From Micavibrio sp. (GTDB lineage: Bacteria > Pseudomonadota > Alphaproteobacteria > Micavibrionales > UBA9664), in NCBI GenBank assembly GCA_002699085.1, contig PAAR01000016.1, positions 81,920-145,919 of the forward strand: a DNA stretch of 64,000 nt, read 5' to 3'. The translations under genes were made by a program, and so were the position numbers. The notes under the pieces are model-generated. The model worked only from the letters and a program-made list of their open reading frames with translations. It was not told the origin of the DNA and made no database searches. Positions within the stretch are counted from its first letter, which is position 1; every line of letters begins with the position of its first letter. This document shows, one piece after another, positions 63,698 through 64,000 of the stretch.

Positions 63698-64000
<303 letters not shown>

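Overview
The window looks like a low-GC (roughly 40% by eye) alphaproteobacterial chromosome. Supporting signs are an alphaproteobacterial-type SerC next to a membrane-anchored class I cytochrome c, a CtaA/COX15 heme A synthase, a TrxB-like ferredoxin-NADP reductase, DUF2924 genes, and promoters matching the EcfG general-stress consensus (GGAAC-N16/17-CGTT). The genus cannot be fixed from the sequence.

Positions 1-23.6 kb are accessory DNA. A partial MmeI-like adenine methyltransferase with an excisionase-type HTH gene (minus strand) stands divergently from a three-gene plus-strand unit: a 79-aa protein, an SMC/RecF-like ATPase with a CPLC motif, and an R-x4-H HEPN protein. This unit is the best candidate for an undescribed defence system. 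Two tandem DUF2924 genes follow, then a P4-type integrase, a C-terminally truncated RloC/AAA_13-like ATPase, a GIY-YIG protein and a membrane protein. Imperfect repeats at 7.55, 12.30 and 21.54 kb mark integration boundaries; the 21.5 kb copy looks like the unoccupied form of the site. Between the 12.3 and 21.5 kb copies lies a copper-resistance operon (small exported protein, CopA oxidase, CopB, DUF2231 protein, TRASH-like protein, APC permease, copper P-type ATPase) and a Fic protein with a repeat-rich upstream region. An orphan two-TM plus macro-domain protein resembling type II Thoeris ThsA follows at 22.7-23.6 kb.

Positions 23.8-35.3 kb carry a metal-flavoured ABC/FtsX/DUF3299 operon, an APC permease, an Old Yellow Enzyme divergent from a MarR-EmrA-EmrB efflux operon, a MAPEG protein, a diacylglycerol-kinase-like protein and a phosphoesterase.

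Positions 35.3-43.5 kb form a stress/envelope cluster (Pmp3/YqaE, CsbD, EF-hand, glycine-zipper, MMPL exporter, very small membrane proteins, DUF883, cation/proton antiporter with TrkA-N, BOF protein, CHAP lipoprotein). EcfG-like promoters precede csbD and the DUF883 operon, with a weaker one facing the EF-hand gene.

Positions 43.5-64 kb are mostly core-like: flagellin, BamE-like lipoprotein, SDR dehydrogenase, Ogt, the SRP RNA gene (ffs, minus strand), pyruvate kinase between two pilin-like genes, a large Cys-rich repeat lipoprotein, SerC, cytochrome c, a degenerate prephenate-dehydratase-like protein, CDF and DMT transporters, MFS, two GNATs, an ABC exporter, a DegP/Q protease, a rhodanese, heme A synthase and the start of a ferredoxin-NADP reductase. 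No tRNA, 5S/16S/23S rRNA or CRISPR array was seen.
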